From: Limnephilus marmoratus
Lineage: Eukaryota > Arthropoda > Insecta > Trichoptera > Limnephilidae
Assembly: GCA_917880885.1 (NCBI GenBank)
Contig: OU862913.1
Span: 24,561,286-24,625,285, forward strand
DNA: 64,000 nucleotides
Direction: 5' to 3'
Shown here: positions 41,101 to 44,854 of the stretch, one piece after another
Layout of the letters: each line of letters opens with the position of its first letter
Position numbering within the stretch: the stretch's first letter is position 1
The notes under the pieces: model-generated
What the model was told of the DNA's origin: nothing
Database searches by the model: none
The model's input: only the letters and a program-made list of their open reading frames with translations
Program-made: the position numbers and the translations under genes

Positions 41101-42733
41101 GTATCTCCATCAATTTACCGAATCTCTTTAAAAAATTTGGTGAGAGCATTCTTAACGAGTGCATCTTTCAAAAAATGAAAAAATAATTTTACAGTGTCCT
41201 GGTGCCTTAAAGGCATGTTTAGGATTTGATCAAGGGAACATGGAGACGTTTGGGGGCCCCCCAGAAGCGGGGGCCCGGGGCGGGCCGCCCCCCCCCCCGC
41301 CCCCGCCTAGTCCGCCACTGATCATTCTAAACCTTTCTCAACGACATGGGCACTAATAACTTTAATAAGGTCGACTATATAAAATTTATCGAATACTGAT
41401 TTATCTTTTCTGGTATTTATTAAAATAACTTAGATAGTCAAGTTGATCAGATCTATTCATTGTAAAATACAATAATTAAACTAAATGCTCCACTCCTGGT
41501 ACCTTACAAACTATCTTAAATGGTTTTCGAATAAGTTTAAGGACTTCATCTACAATAAAAAATAGCTCATCCTATTATAATATTATAAAGGTGAAAGTTT
41601 GTATAGATGTATGTTTGTTACTCTTTCACACAAAAACTACTGAATGGACTTTAAAAATTCTTTCACTAATAGAAAGCTACATTATTAGATCCGACATATG
41701 ACGGTCATATTTCACACCAATGTCATATGATATGACATTGGGGTGAAATATGACCACAGGAAGACCTACGACCTTGGGGTGACCTATGACCTTGGGGTGA
41801 CCTACGACCTTGGGATGACCTACGACCTTGTGATGACCATCCTTATCCTTATCATTCCCCGAGTAAGGCCCGTCCGTTCGCCTAGCAACCGATCACCGTT
41901 CACATCGATTACCGTTCGCATGACATTTTTCGTAACAATCACCACTTTTCGTAACGCATTCACCAGCTTACGCCCCAAGTAGAGCGTGCGTAAAGAAGTT
42001 TTAGTCAGTCTGAAGATGGCTTTAACGAGCTGAAACCGGTTACGGTCAAATAAAATTAAGTGGAATAAAGTTTTATATTCGTTTTATTGTAATATATTAT
42101 AATGTAATTCCACCATGAATTATCACTCTCAAAAATAGAAATATCAAAAATAAATGTTTCTCTGAATTTCATGTTACGTAACACCGCACAAATCACCGAA
42201 ATAATATTATAATATTTCTTTATTTATAATATGAACTAGGTAGTGACGTAGCGAGGGGGGGGGGGCGGACCGCCCGGGTGCCACCCTACAGGGGGGGTGA
42301 CACTCGACTGTGGAAAAAAAAATACTAAGGATATTGTCACCAAAGTATTAGGACAAGTTAGAACACGGTCTGTTTCTTTCATATGTTCCCCGTGGAGTGC
42401 TCCGAATTTTGTGTCTAGGTCTTTTTATAGGCGAACATAGCCCATATTTGTGGAACAATCTGAAATTCTCTAGCCACCCCCTCCAGGATGGACCAATTTT
42501 ATGAAGTCGAAATTAGCGTTTTGAATTTTTCTCAAGTAAACTTAAATAGGGGGGGGTGACACGCCCTGGGGGGTGACATCCACCCCGGGTGCCACCCATG
42601 CTAGCTACGCCACTGGAACTAGGTATTGCGTAAAGTATGAAAATACATATTTTTAATTCTTACCTTCTTGCAGTACTCCAGAAAAGGAAGAAAAGATGAG
42701 AACGGCGGACACAATCGCGGTGAGAAAATACAT
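5021..42733 (-). CDS. HP14/ModSP-like modular serine protease gene, 12 exons, possibly composite
   Basis: Exons (minus strand, in transcript order): 42733-42664, 21584-21557, 16278-16067, 13890-13678, 12181-12020, 11280-11159, 11065-10886, 9490-9331, 7789-7562, 6461-6425, 5468-5272, 5124-5021. All have AG acceptors and GT donors, and the phases agree throughout, giving 571 codons with no stop. Seen: signal peptide, sushi domain, second cysteine-rich module, S1A protease domain with AAHC, SDLAL and GDSG, then sushi and CLIP-like exons. Known: lepidopteran HP14 and Drosophila ModSP are secreted initiators of the Toll/prophenoloxidase protease cascades, with LDLa repeats, sushi, Wonton and protease domains. 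Inferred: this is a paralogue acting in haemolymph. No LDLa exon was found, although the 21-kb first intron could hide one. Whether the last three exons belong to this transcript is open; the phases allow it. The 3' end is not in view. Confidence 0.75.
5272..5468 (-). CDS. Exon 11: sushi/CCP domain 2
   Basis: Encodes SGCPLPVLPHHGQYSVSERK, then PGERVPAGTVLTYSC, NSVCGQDDKWS and PVCS. It has four cysteines, the Gly-Tyr pair and the conserved Trp, and is clearly homologous to exon 3 (LP.xP.HG.Y and W-S-x-x-P-C). 197 bp; acceptor ATCTAG, donor GTAAGT; phase 2 in, phase 1 out, as in exon 3. Confidence 0.8.
6014..6329. mobile_element. hAT MITE, 316 bp
   Basis: TIRs CAGTGGTCTTCAACC and the inverse of CAGTGGTTTTCAACC. 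A perfect 8-bp target duplication GTCTACAC lies at 6006-6013 and 6330-6337. Confidence 0.92.
6425..6461 (-). CDS. Exon 10: 37-bp linker after the protease domain
   Basis: Acceptor TTTGCAG, then 37 bases, then GTAAGT. It encodes PVLRLSPKEFP flanked by split codons (phase 1 in, phase 2 out). It is placed before a sushi exon exactly as the 28-bp exon 2 is, and the phases match, so it looks like a duplicate of that linker. It could instead be an internal exon of a second, tandem gene whose signal exon was not found. Confidence 0.55.
6794..7177. mobile_element. Tc1/mariner-type foldback MITE, 384 bp
   Basis: Inverted arms of about 50 bp (GTGTCCCGGAAACTCGTAGT at left, mirrored at right), with TA on both sides. 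Confidence 0.8.
7330..7445 (-). pseudogene. LINE reverse-transcriptase scrap
   Basis: The minus strand reads ILQGSHLGPVLFSLFIQDIT, the RT motif normally GVPQGSxLGPxLF of Jockey-like non-LTR elements. It is too short to place further and has no catalytic block. Confidence 0.6.
7562..7789 (-). CDS. Protease exon 9: catalytic serine and C-terminal helix
   Basis: Encodes TAVCNGDSGAGLVF, then WYLRGVVSVSAM, YTAFTKIYTLKDWILSEIHA and a 10-residue tail SLQRKVYQ. The active-site Ser is intact in GDSGAG, where most S1A enzymes have GDSGGP. The residue at the S1-pocket position (189 in chymotrypsin numbering) appears to be Ala, so trypsin-like Arg/Lys cleavage is not expected. The donor CAAG|GTGAGA is good and splices in frame to the 37-bp exon. 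If it is not used, the frame runs 32 more codons to a stop at 7464. Confidence 0.85.
8329..8922 (+). repeat. R2 repeat copy
   Basis: About 590 bp starting GCCTCGATTGCTTGAGATTT and ending CGCTCCAGTGGCT. An inverted copy lies at 16341-16935 and a fragment at about 405-595. No coding capacity; a non-autonomous transposon is likely. Confidence 0.7.
9331..9490 (-). CDS. Protease exon 8: GWG segment of S1A domain
   Basis: Starts VAGWGVTETRKSSEVLRVLS and ends YDKFCGGYKNG, just before the catalytic serine exon. Conserved S1A landmarks are the GWG and the cysteine pair DDEC and KFC. Acceptor ATTGCAG; the donor GTTTGT leaves phase 1. The sequence NG at the end followed by TAVC in the next exon closely resembles HP14 enzymes. 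Confidence 0.87.
9941..10781 (+). mobile_element. R1 TIR element, copy b
   Basis: AGGCCACTTGCAT at the left and its exact inverse ATGCAAGTGGCCT at the right, 841 bp. The uninterrupted ATCAAGGAAAATAATATTTA here is the empty site for the SINE in copy a. The GTACGGGGTTCTCTTCAGAA segment is partly palindromic. Confidence 0.8.
10886..11065 (-). CDS. Protease exon 7: catalytic aspartate exon
   Basis: Encodes ISRIGIHDRYDG, then SNLGYASDLALLFLKTPLEF, then VMAICLDLNNE. SDLAL carries the catalytic Asp, and the following hydrophobic strand plus AICL is standard for S1A proteases. 180 bp, phase 0 at both ends; acceptor TTTTTAG, donor GTACAG. Confidence 0.88.
11159..11280 (-). CDS. Protease exon 6: catalytic histidine exon
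   Basis: The exon-exon codon gives Ala and the exon continues AHCFSNNNGKAYSTEFYRVV, so the catalytic AAHC motif is present. Downstream it reads ANKHYRSWGHQDDFANQTSE. Acceptor TTCTTCTAG, donor GTTTGT, 122 bp, phase 1 in and phase 0 out. Confidence 0.85.
11281..12019. other. Intron, nothing recognised
   Basis: The AT-rich intron between the CGGT exon and the His exon contains no repeat or frame that could be identified by eye. Confidence 0.4.
12020..12181 (-). CDS. Protease exon 5: start of S1A domain
   Basis: Encodes DCGREQSDVTPLIVRTPEAR, then VPWNVAVY and CGGTIIS, ending in THIIIS before the catalytic His exon. The segment TPLIV stands where HP14-type enzymes have their activation junction. 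There is no canonical R-IVGG site, which fits the atypical activation of this family. Acceptor CTACAG, donor GTAAGA; phase 1 in and out. Confidence 0.85.
12182..12931. other. Intron, nothing recognised
   Basis: Left part of the intron between exons 4 and 5, up to the Helitron. No recognisable gene; short frames only. Confidence 0.4.
12932..13474 (-). mobile_element. Helitron (Lep1-like), split by a hAT MITE
   Basis: Read on the minus strand it starts TCTATAATATAAAAATGAAT and ends with a hairpin-like tail and AAAAAGCTAG followed by T, as Helitrons do (TC...CTAG inserted between A and T). A related copy without the inner insertion lies at 59094-59529. Confidence 0.8.
13183..13366. mobile_element. 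hAT MITE nested in the Helitron, 184 bp
   Basis: TIRs CAAGGGCGGATCCAG and CTGGATCCGCCCTTG. A perfect 8-bp duplication GTCCTGAC lies at 13175-13182 and 13367-13374. The related Helitron near 59430 carries a single GTCCTGAC, giving an empty site. Confidence 0.93.
13678..13890 (-). CDS. Protease exon 4: Wonton-like/CCP-like cysteine-rich domain
   Basis: Encodes SCTLLSSYTVDYACFSP, then IPCRRN, GASVQFACKKGHM, MKCRNDGRWD and PLPDCVPDCG across the next junction. The six-cysteine layout just before the protease domain matches the HP14 Wonton module better than a standard sushi domain. The exon is 213 bp, phase 1 at both ends. It begins 'AA' after a TTTCCAG acceptor, so the spliced first codon is AAA (Lys), not the Glu read from the genomic frame. 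Confidence 0.8.
13891..15299. other. Intron, no gene or repeat recognised
   Basis: AT-rich sequence between exons 3 and 4. Short frames only, and none has a recognisable domain. Confidence 0.4.
15300..15522 (+). pseudogene. Non-LTR RT C-terminal scrap, plus strand
   Basis: Translates in pieces as TQLLTLYKSQVRPTVEFGSH, then FCSGAPKYLKKTLDSVQKRA followed by VRLID. This is the segment after the RT palm in R1/Jockey-like elements. It faces a second copy on the other strand. Confidence 0.7.
15524..15775 (-). pseudogene. Non-LTR RT C-terminal scrap, minus strand, inverted partner
   Basis: The reverse complement repeats the preceding segment with about 20-25% change, including the words for ACAACTGCTGACCCTG and GAATTTGGCAGTC. 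It contains stops. The two copies meet at their 3' ends. Confidence 0.6.
16067..16278 (-). CDS. Protease exon 3: sushi/CCP domain 1
   Basis: Encodes about 70 residues with the sushi pattern: GCALPRIPRHGMYVVPNY at the start, ITYYC in the middle, SVCEENNEWS and PKC at the end. That gives four cysteines and the conserved Trp. Acceptor CCACAG, donor GTAAGTAG; phase 2 in, phase 1 out. In HP14 and ModSP this domain follows the LDLa repeats and helps recognise upstream partners. Confidence 0.85.
16341..16935 (-). repeat. R2 repeat copy, inverted
   Basis: Begins TACCACTGGAGCTATTGTGG and runs to GAAATCTCGAGCAATGGAGG, the reverse of 8329-8922. It ends 62 bp before exon 3 of the protease gene. Confidence 0.7.
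16936..18370. other. Intron, AT-rich, nothing firm
   Basis: Contains A- and T-runs near 17540-17625 and the phrase AAATCGGTCAATTAGAACTT, typical of old transposon interiors. No gene is recognised. Confidence 0.35.
18447..18518 (-). tRNA. tRNA-like sequence, unit 1
   Basis: 72 nt starting GCCGCCATAGCTCAGTGGTC, with a B-box GGTTCAAGTCC. It folds as a cloverleaf with one acceptor mismatch. The anticodon loop is CCGGCAA (anticodon position GGC), lacking U33. Likely a tRNA-derived repeat rather than a working tRNA. Confidence 0.55.
18860..18931 (-). tRNA. tRNA-like sequence, unit 2
   Basis: Identical in sequence to the copy at 18447-18518, one 413-bp period later. Confidence 0.55.
19273..19350 (-). 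pseudogene. Rearranged tRNA-like sequence, unit 3
   Basis: The 3' half (GACGCCAACGGGACTTGAAC) is intact. The middle is a repeated TCGATTGCTCTCGATTGCCG scramble, then the sequence turns into its own inverse. Confidence 0.6.
19658..19826. repeat. Palindrome with a hammerhead-like hairpin at its centre
   Basis: Arms of about 65-70 bp (TTTTATTTTTCGATGTACAT and inverse). The loop at 19737-19762 is GACACGGACGTGTCGAAACC, a 6-bp hairpin followed by GAAACC. It resembles the GAAAC half of a hammerhead, but the CUGANGA half is not intact. Confidence 0.6.
20126..20197 (+). tRNA. tRNA-like sequence in a repeat unit
   Basis: Starts GACCCCTTAGCTCGGTTGGT and ends CCCAGAGGTGTC. The acceptor stem pairs with one mismatch and the T-arm is good. 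The anticodon position reads UGU (Thr) but position 33 is A. The same repeat body carries another tRNA-like head at 28624. Confidence 0.5.
20198..21530 (+). repeat. tRNA-unit repeat body, split by a mariner relic
   Basis: 20198-20272 and 21230-21530 match the order of 28696-28770 and 28353-28625. The next unit's tRNA-like head begins near 21497 (GACACCTTCGCTCCGTTGGT) and stops after the D arm. So the family occurs as head-to-tail units. Confidence 0.65.
20273..21229 (-). mobile_element. Tc1/mariner-superfamily relic, 957 bp
   Basis: TIRs CAGGGTGTCCCAAAAGAAA and inverse, with TA at both ends. The minus strand encodes a broken DDE transposase: NWPPHGPDLTPMDFSCG, then after a frameshift YLKSKVYAKNPTSLMQLKEN and AAITKPTWRAVIRNF. 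The empty site is visible at about 28350 in a related repeat. Confidence 0.85.
21557..21584 (-). CDS. Protease exon 2: 28-bp linker micro-exon
   Basis: A pyrimidine-rich acceptor ending TTTTTCAG precedes 28 bases, followed by the donor GTAAGT. It encodes EAANIPVS plus split codons at both ends (phase 1 in, phase 2 out). The phases match the signal-peptide exon and the sushi exon exactly. A 37-bp exon at 6425-6461 has the same phases and position before the second sushi exon, which suggests the two are paralogous. Confidence 0.6.
21681..21960 (-). mobile_element. Helitron 3' portion
   Basis: The plus strand begins CTAGCAGACCCGGCCACACG, the inverse of a Helitron tail. Inwards it has the conserved segment about Met-free ACGGATTTTCATGCGGTTTT. 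No 5' TC end was found; it is cut off by the tRNA-like repeat at 22003. Confidence 0.65.
22003..22080 (-). tRNA. tRNA-like sequence
   Basis: 78 nt from GGTCCCAATGGCCAAGTTGG to GTTGCGACC. Acceptor stem 6 of 7 paired and T-arm GGGTTCGATTCCC. The loop CCGGTAA again shows CCGG in place of the usual CU. Probably a tRNA-derived repeat. Confidence 0.5.
22924..22996 (+). tRNA. Degenerate tRNA-like sequence
   Basis: GGTCTCAATGACCGAGTTGG with an A-box-like GTTGGTTAAGGCGC and a weak B-box (GGATTCCGTTCC). It is closest to the copy at 22003-22080. Not functional by eye. Confidence 0.4.
23375..23605. mobile_element. Foldback element
   Basis: Two arms of about 100 bp, CCTAGCATGGTCGATCGATA at left and the inverse ending CGATCGACCATGCTAGG at right, about 85-90% matched around a 25-bp centre. 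Type unresolved. Confidence 0.75.
24270..24420 (+). repeat. LINE 3' tail
   Basis: Ends GCCCATCAGGGCGTGTAATA followed by AATAAATAAAAA, a short-repeat tail as in several insect LINEs. No coding part remains. Confidence 0.4.
24745..25545 (-). pseudogene. LINE fragment, nested in the TAAAGACCGG element
   Basis: The minus strand encodes GRRIRGRPRKTWHDQVNPIL, a C-terminal signature of RTE/Proto-like non-LTR elements also present at 43389. The plus-strand end is ACTAACCATCACGCCGTTTC, shared with 43380. Split by the MITE at 24858-25331. Confidence 0.7.
24858..25331. mobile_element. hAT MITE with internal tandem repeats, 474 bp
   Basis: Ends CAGGGGCGGATCCAG and the inverse of CAAGGGCGGAT. A perfect 8-bp duplication ATCTCATA lies at 24850-24857 and 25332-25339. 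Inside are four or five copies of a roughly 55-60-bp unit containing AATCAACAATTACTGTTAGG and G-runs. The uninterrupted LINE at 43480 is the empty site. Confidence 0.9.
26050..27000. other. Intronic stretch, nothing recognised
   Basis: No repeat family or exon was identified. The 3-bp TAA at 26998-27000 is the target site of the adjacent Harbinger element. Confidence 0.4.
27351..30445 (+). CDS. Harbinger Myb/SANT-like accessory protein, six exons
   Basis: Join 27351-27521, 27663-27885, 27973-28044, 28846-28920, 29402-29476, 29976-30445; all junctions are GT/AG with matching phases, giving 361 aa. Residues 1-90 (TPSEKQCLLDLIKKYPAVAS, then AWAKLTDDFNS and QLKKCWDNLKTKRK) form the trihelix Myb/SANT-like domain of insect Harbinger partner proteins, related to Zeste and FSBP. 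In this superfamily the partner binds DNA and brings the transposase to the nucleus. Exons 4 and 5 are tandem duplicates encoding near-identical 25-aa pieces. The C-terminal third is a coiled coil built on an 11-residue repeat, EIAREQRETAQ, with variants ending EN. Start chosen as the ATG opening the domain. Confidence 0.85.
28228..28770. mobile_element. tRNA-like repeat inside a Harbinger intron
   Basis: Arms of about 110 bp inverted at the ends (GACAATATAAGCGAAAGTCA and inverse), each next to tRNA-like sequence: a half copy on the minus strand at 28306-28341 and a full one on the plus strand at 28624-28695. Interior shared with 21230-21497. Confidence 0.7.
28624..28695 (+). tRNA. tRNA-like sequence in the Harbinger intron
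   Basis: 72 nt from GGCACGGTGGCGCAGTGGTT to AGCGGTGTC. D, anticodon and T arms pair well and the acceptor has one mismatch. The loop CCGGAAA gives anticodon position GGA without the long variable arm of a tRNA-Ser, so it is not a normal tRNA. Confidence 0.55.
28980..29290 (-). pseudogene. LINE C-terminal scrap in Harbinger intron, copy 1
   Basis: The minus strand reads CGMTFQLWNDLPASVFPLSY followed by NMCLFKTYLHSFLKN, the conserved end of the RT protein in several insect non-LTR elements. Duplicated together with the neighbouring exon. Confidence 0.7.
29525..29790 (-). pseudogene. LINE C-terminal scrap in Harbinger intron, copy 2
   Basis: Repeats 28980-29290 with deletions (GLFKTHLHSFLKN remains). 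Part of a tandem duplication of about 550 bp that also copied exon 4 as exon 5. Confidence 0.65.
30595..30921. repeat. About 82-bp tandem repeat between the two Harbinger genes
   Basis: Four diverged units, each with CATTACACAGCACAATTACT, ACATTACAAAAATATGA and GTGTCCTTTCACAGTTCATT. It sits in the 3' convergent spacer and ends at the transposase stop codon. Confidence 0.85.
30922..32257 (-). CDS. Harbinger DDE transposase (HARBI1-like), two exons
   Basis: Exons 32257-31952 and 31683-30922 (GT/AG, phase 0), 355 aa, close to the usual 350 of HARBI1-type nucleases. Exon 1 carries the N-terminal helices (YDRLEKTTVM-like region RYRLEKTTVMHILVPLLFPN). Exon 2 carries the catalytic core: GVVGCIDCTHIAIKSPS (first Asp), GILLGDSGYGQTNYMFTPV (second Asp) and NVVERLFGVWKRRFPCL (Glu). 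All three acidic residues are present and no stop or frameshift interrupts the frame. Expected role: cut and paste of the element with its Myb-like partner. The frame overlaps no other gene; the partner ends 477 bp away on the opposite strand. Confidence 0.92.
32680..33320 (-). repeat. R4 repeat copy
   Basis: About 640 bp matching 60060-60720 in inverse order, including TTTTTACATGGGAGCGCGAA, TGTAACCAGCGACGAGC and AGGGCAGGTCCAGATATATT. No coding; family unrecognised. Confidence 0.75.
33321..34323. other. Intronic stretch, nothing recognised
   Basis: AT-rich with a short GGGCGG-containing part near 33500-33620. No gene or known repeat ends seen. Confidence 0.35.
34324..34754. mobile_element. 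MITE with GTTACGTAAT-rich ends, 431 bp
   Basis: TIRs GGGGCCGTTCAAGTATTACG and inverse with one change, flanked by TTA at 34321-34323 and 34755-34757. Long G-runs lie inside. Confidence 0.85.
34755..35585. other. Intronic stretch, nothing recognised
   Basis: No exon or repeat identified. The frame at 35315-35620 shows no domain. Confidence 0.35.
35586..35760 (+). mobile_element. Helitron 5' end
   Basis: Starts TCTCTACATATTATAAATTA and continues with the conserved AACTGAACGGATTTTCATGC. No matching CTAG end before the next element. Confidence 0.6.
36079..36230 (+). mobile_element. Short complete Helitron, 152 bp
   Basis: Starts TCTCTACGTATTATAAATTA and ends with the hairpin CCACAGCAAAGCGTGGCCGG followed by GTCAGCTAG, inserted A|T. 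Internally deleted relative to the copy at 35586. Confidence 0.8.
36340..36562 (-). pseudogene. LINE C-terminal scrap, split by a MITE
   Basis: The minus strand includes TPRFLSTLMFYSFPELCLLP and FLKKILHTLSEGI, diverged from the Harbinger-intron LINE tails. The homology resumes at 36841-36870 after the MITE. Confidence 0.4.
36563..36837. mobile_element. Foldback MITE with ATAAATTACGTCACAC ends
   Basis: TIRs GGGGCCACCCATAAATTACG and inverse, flanked by CCA at 36560-36562 and 36838-36840. About 275 bp. Confidence 0.8.
36886..37012 (+). repeat. Fragment of a GTAGCTACGCC-ended repeat
   Basis: Matches 61968-62075 in inverse: AATGAAGGATAAAG, CAAAAGGCCTCTATAGC, TATCATTGATACGGCTGATA. The end GTAGCTACGCCCCTG is like the hAT ends elsewhere in the window. 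Confidence 0.6.
37013..38004. other. Intronic stretch with a SINE-like tail
   Basis: Near 37255-37300 the phrase CAGGGCGATACTGAGAGTAT also occurs near 62610 and, in inverse, near 1860. Otherwise nothing recognised. Confidence 0.35.
38005..38230. repeat. Minisatellite, about 18-bp unit
   Basis: A dozen units of GATGGGACGATTAAACCT and variants GATAGGATGAGTAAACCT and GATATGACGATTAAACCT in changing order. Open in several frames only because the unit is a multiple of three. Confidence 0.95.
38586..38621 (-). ncRNA. Hammerhead-ribozyme-like motif
   Basis: CTGACGA, then hairpin GCTT-AAGTT-AAGC, then GAAA, then CCG-GT-CGG and TTA. Both conserved core boxes are exact. Stem I could not be confirmed. 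Confidence 0.5.
38708..38743 (+). ncRNA. Hammerhead-ribozyme-like motif
   Basis: The mirror copy of the previous motif, identical in core: CTGACGAGGCTTAAGTTAAG, then CGAAACCGGTCGGTTA. Confidence 0.5.
39238..39351. repeat. Palindrome with GAAACG centre
   Basis: Arms of about 35 bp, TTAGTTTTGGGGTATTATGC and inverse, almost perfect. On the minus strand the 45-bp loop reads CTGTCCGAAACGTTGG, again a GAAAC after a short hairpin. The core is too degraded to call a ribozyme. Confidence 0.75.
39401..41320. mobile_element. hAT-type element, 1.92 kb, no transposase
   Basis: Ends CAGTGGCGGACTA and TAGTCCGCCACTG. A perfect 8-bp duplication ATCATTCT lies at 39393-39400 and 41321-41328. The interior includes an array of another hAT-like repeat (40140-40830). 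No open transposase frame. Confidence 0.93.
40140..40830. repeat. Tandem array of a hAT-like GGGGCCCC repeat
   Basis: Four to five diverged units, each with CAGGGCCGTATTGTCCATAA, AGGCAGTGTAGGCCACTGCC and TAGGGGCCCCAACATGTTTA. A single copy with its own duplication is at 55748-56093. Confidence 0.8.
41570..41710 (+). mobile_element. Helitron 5' end
   Basis: Starts TCCTATTATAATATTATAAA and continues GTATAGATGTATGTTTGTTA, matching the complete copy at 59542-59852. Truncated before the 18-bp repeat. Confidence 0.7.
41753..41837. repeat. 18-bp minisatellite
   Basis: Four to five units of GACCTACGACCTTGGGGT with single changes. Confidence 0.9.
41860..42060 (+). repeat. R3 fragment leading into a ribozyme-like sequence
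   Basis: CGTAACGCATTCACCAGCTT and GCGTGCGTAAAGAAGTTTTA match R3 at 2590 and 48395. The following 50 bases differ from those copies and contain the motif at 42010. Confidence 0.6.
42010..42047 (+). ncRNA. Hammerhead-ribozyme-like motif
   Basis: CTGAAGA, a hairpin GGCT-TTAACG-AGCT, GAAA, a second hairpin CCG-GTTA-CGG, then TC as the cleavage site. This is the order expected for a type I hammerhead of Penelope-like elements. Confidence 0.55.
42241..42615. mobile_element. hAT MITE, 375 bp
   Basis: Ends TAGTGACGTAGCG and GCTACGCCACTG (inverse of CAGTGGCGTAGC). A perfect 8-bp duplication GAACTAGG lies at 42233-42240 and 42616-42623. It sits 48 bp from protease exon 1. Confidence 0.9.
42664..42733 (-). 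CDS. Protease exon 1: signal peptide
   Basis: Starts at ATG 42733-42731 and reads MYFLTAIVSAVLIFSSFSG followed by VLQE. This is a typical hydrophobic secretory signal of about 19 residues. The donor is GAAG|GTAAG, ending in phase 1. Spliced to exon 2, the split codon becomes Val. The next exon lies 21 kb away, so a missed exon between them is possible. Confidence 0.7.
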
Positions 42734-43200
42734 TATGATTTTGTATAGCAACGAAGAATTTAAAAAGTTAGACAAATTTCACTCGAAGCACGATAAAATT
42801 AGCACAAAGCGCAGTACCTCTCAAGTTCAGATTTGAAAGCACACTGCCGTGTAGAAGTGTGTCGTTCCGGCCGGAACGAATCCGATGATTCCGAGTCCGA
42901 ATGCGTTTGATTCGCTCCGAGACCGCAAAATGTAATGAATCGATTCCGGAGTCACTCGCACACGGGCGAGGTTGAGGCGGAAGGAGGTGTGCGGCGCGGG
43001 CCGGGCGGCCGCGGCGTTGATAGTGATAGTACAAGAATCATTTACTGGTGTAGGTGCGCGGCGCGGGCCGGGCGGGGTTTTGTCACCCTCTCACTCGGGA
43101 ACGAGTGACAGAGTGAGAATACAGGACTCATTCACGGGATGAGGTGTGCGGCGTGAGCGGGGTAGCGTTGTATTTCTCTAGCGGGGCGCGATGACAGCGT
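42734..43200 (-). promoter_or_regulatory. GC-rich region upstream of the protease start
   Basis: The 5' flank of exon 1. GC rises sharply here, with GTGCGGCGCGGGCCGGGCGG at 42989 and a near copy at 43052. It should hold the promoter and 5' UTR, but no TATA box or initiator can be singled out, and the repeats may be transposon-derived. Confidence 0.3.
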
Positions 43201-43386
43201 GCATGAAAACATTTTTCGAAAAGAAATAGCATAATCTCTTAGTCAAAAATATAGCAAGGAGCATTGCTTTTTACGTATTGTCGGTCATCACGGAGCAAAT
43301 TTGCCTTCCCGCAAGTTCGCGCCGGTGATACTCTGGTGAATTACTAGTTTTATGAAGAACGTAAAATATCTAACTACCTAACTAAC

Positions 43387-43862
43387 CATCACGCCGTTTC
43401 TCCGCAGGGGTAGGCAGAGAGGAATGACCGCCAAACAACTCGATCTTGGCACACACTCCTTGCCTCACTCACATTCATACATCGTCTCAAACATACTCTT
43501 CTTTTATTCTGACTTTTGACATGGCCCGACTCAAGTATCTGATTCACTTGATCTTGCCATGTCCTCCCCGGGCGTCCCCATCTTCTTCCACCATTCACAT
43601 TTTGCCATATATTCTTCTTACACTACTTTCTTCGTTCATTCGCTCTACTTGCTCAAACCATCTGAGGGTCCCCTTTTTAATCTTACTCATTATGCTTACA
43701 TCAGCCTTACATTCTTTACGGATCTCCACATTTCTCTCACGATCATACACAGTTTCACCACAAATACGCCTCAGGGATCTCATTTCAACAGCATTCAGTT
43801 TACTTTCATCCTTCCTCTGCCAGTTCCATGGCTCACTGCTATACAAGGACTCCATTGTTCGT
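43387..43862 (-). pseudogene. LINE RT C-terminal fragment
   Basis: The minus strand reads SKLNAVEMRSLRRICGETVY, then IKKGTLRWFEQVERMNEESS, and after a frameshift GGRRWGRPGRTWQDQVNQIL. These are the hallmark C-terminal motifs of a common insect non-LTR element. A related piece is at 24745-25545. Confidence 0.85.
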
Positions 43863-44039
43863 AAGTGTCAAATTTAACGTAAATATCTTACACGGTTCTC
43901 ATAAAGCCGACAAAGATATCAATCATCTCAAACACATTATTATTAACTATATAAAGATAAGACTTCTCGCTCGCAATAAACAATAACATGTTAATGTACA
44001 CACGCCCGGCTACATAAACACGATTCCCCAACTCCGTAA

Positions 44040-44400
44040 CGTTCCACGATTCCACCGATTACGGCGAGTCCAGCAGAATCAACTCTCGGCATTGAATCAG
44101 CAGGAGTCAAATTGAGTTTGGTTCCGGCCGATTCAACGACTCCGGCGGAGCGCCACAATGAGTTTGGTTCGGCGAGTCCGGCGGAATCAACTCTAGGCAT
44201 TGAATCAGCAGGAGCCAAACTGAGTTTGGTTCCGGCCGACTCCGGCGGAGCGCCACAATGAGTTTGATTCGGCGAGTCCGGTGGAATCAACTCTAGGCAT
44301 TGAATCAGCAGGAGCCAAACTGAGTTTGGTTCCGGCCGACTCCGGCGGAGCGCCACAATGAGTTTGATTCGGCGAGTCCGGTGGAATCGCCGGAATCAAA
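44040..44400. repeat. About 100-bp tandem repeat
   Basis: Three to four units with GAATCAACTCTAGGCATTGA, CAAACTGAGTTTGGTTCCGG and CCGGCGGAGCGCCACAATGA. The run ends near ACCCACCTCTAC (44461), which resembles a hAT terminus. Confidence 0.9.
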
Positions 44401-44854
44401 GGAGCGAGTCCAGTGAATCGAGTCCACTCAGTCGAATACAAAAGTAAAATGAGTAAATCAACCCACCTCTACTTGGGGCTTGGTTAACATATTTATTTAA
44501 GGCGAATGACTGTTAAACTTGGCATTCACTGCACTACGTATTTTTGGAACTTGTAAACATATTCGACCGCTGGGAGCCCGGCCTGTATTTCGAAGTGACG
44601 TGGGTACTGGAGATACCACGGATTGATAATACATATAATGTAATCAGCATTTTAATAAGATACGAAATAAAAGTACACTTGCTTTATAAAATTTAAATTT
44701 ATTTGCTCTATAATGGATACAACTTGACGCACTAAAAATCCTATTGTGGAATGGCGCAGATAGCTCATAAAAACATTTTTTTTATAATTCTCACTTTACT
44801 AATAAATTGCCAGTATTTTGACAAAAAAGATTTCTGGTTCATGTCTTTGATTGA

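Noticed and set aside
42734..43200. CpG-island promoter
   Set aside because: Insects generally lack classical CpG islands and the GC blocks are tandem repeats; kept only as a low-confidence regulatory region.
43446..43877. 143-codon plus-strand frame
   Set aside because: It is the antisense of recognisable LINE RT motifs.
44205..44441. Repetitive protein from the 100-bp repeat
   Set aside because: Opposite and shifted frames are equally open; no start context or splice sites.
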